DNA of 14,814 nucleotides from an uncultured Subdoligranulum sp. (GTDB lineage Bacteria; Bacillota; Clostridia; Christensenellales; CAG-314), in NCBI GenBank assembly GCA_900551395.1, contig URVX01000008.1, forward strand, positions 1 to 14,814, in the 5' to 3' direction. Of this stretch, positions 14,445 through 14,814 are shown one piece after another; position 1 is the first letter of the stretch; each line of letters opens with the position of its first letter. Under the pieces are notes generated by a model. It worked only from the letters and a program-made list of their open reading frames with translations. It was not told the DNA's origin and made no database searches. A program made the position numbers and the translations under genes.

Positions 14445-14814
14445 TTAATTGCCGGCATTGCGCGTCGCCCAGACTATGCTCGCGCCGCAGCCCTCGTTCC
14501 ACTCGGAGCTCCAGCCGGAAGGAATTTCGTCGGACGCGATTTCGGATGTTATTGTCTGCTCATACGTCCAACCCTTGAACGCGTTTGCACCTATGGTTGT
14601 CACCGACGCTTTGAGAACAAAATCAAGACTCGTGCAGCCCTCGAAGGCATTTGCGCCTATCGTCCTGAGTCCGAAAGGCAAATTCAGCTCTGTCAGTGAC
14701 GAGCAGTTGAGGAAAGCTCCCGCATTGATTGCGGAAATACCGTTTCTCCCGTTTACTACGGTCACGCTTTCCAACGCCGTGCAGTTTGCAAACATCCTGT
14801 CGTAAATCGTAGTG
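14445..14814 (-). CDS. BspA-type leucine-rich-repeat protein, C-terminal part (5' end outside window)
   Basis: The reading frame is open to the window edge; upstream of the Met at 14795 it still reads TTIYDR, which continues a repeat, so this is a partial gene and not a short protein starting there. It shows LRR_5 units (MFANCTALESVTV, GAFLNCSSLTELNLPFGLRTIG, NAFEGCTSL, NAFKGW) and then the family end cap with SGWSSEWNEGC. It ends in WATRNAGN with no sorting signal or membrane helix at the C-terminus, so anchoring, if any, must lie at the N-terminus. It is on the same strand as the MoxR/Bat cluster but separated by 148 bases and a hairpin. Confidence 0.9.
   Translation of the reverse strand, partial: TTIYDRMFANCTALESVTVVNGRNGISAINAGAFLNCSSLTELNLPFGLRTIGANAFEGCTSLDFVLKASVTTIGANAFKGWTYEQTITSEIASDEIPSGWSSEWNEGCGASIVWATRNAGN

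Noticed and set aside
14445..14795. A complete 116-residue protein starting at 14795
   Set aside because: The frame stays open to the window edge and the upstream residues continue the repeat, so it is the end of a longer gene.

Overview
The window looks like chromosomal DNA of a Gram-positive, probably clostridial bacterium (Bacillota). The grounds are strong AAGGAGG-type ribosome sites, a lipoprotein box, a SipW-type signal peptidase, and BspA-type leucine-rich-repeat surface proteins with Listeria-Bacteroides (Flg_new) repeats. GC is roughly in the high 40s percent by eye. A gut Clostridia lineage such as Christensenellales is a guess from protein style only. No RNA genes, CRISPR arrays, transposases or phage genes were seen.

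Left part, plus strand (51-3549): a tight three-gene unit. It encodes a small secreted beta-rich protein with a SipW-type signal peptide, a SipW-like (ER/archaeal type, Ser/His) signal peptidase with an unusual cytoplasmic C-terminal extension of about 290 residues, and a 485-residue exported protein whose GTG start overlaps the peptidase gene. The layout recalls the tapA-sipW-tasA matrix-fibre operon of Bacillus: a dedicated peptidase beside its likely substrates. An AT-rich spacer with a 17-bp direct repeat follows, then a strong bidirectional terminator (3723-3754).

Middle and right part, minus strand (14296 down to 3771): a six-gene cluster of the MoxR/Bat type. In transcription order it encodes a three-TM protein with an extracytoplasmic Flg_new_2-like domain; a MoxR AAA+ ATPase; a DUF58 protein; a BatA-like membrane protein with a VWA-like domain; a 911-residue membrane protein with two VWA domains around a glutamine-amidotransferase-like segment; and a 921-residue BspA-type LRR lipoprotein. 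Genes 2 to 6 overlap or lie within 17 bp of each other; the first gap is 44 bp. In known MoxR/DUF58/VWA systems the ATPase is thought to act as a chaperone-like factor with VWA metal-binding partners at the envelope. Here the last gene suggests the system is tied to a large surface lipoprotein; that link is inference.

The right edge (14445-14814) holds the C-terminal end of a second BspA-type LRR protein on the minus strand. A long hairpin separates it from the MoxR/Bat cluster.
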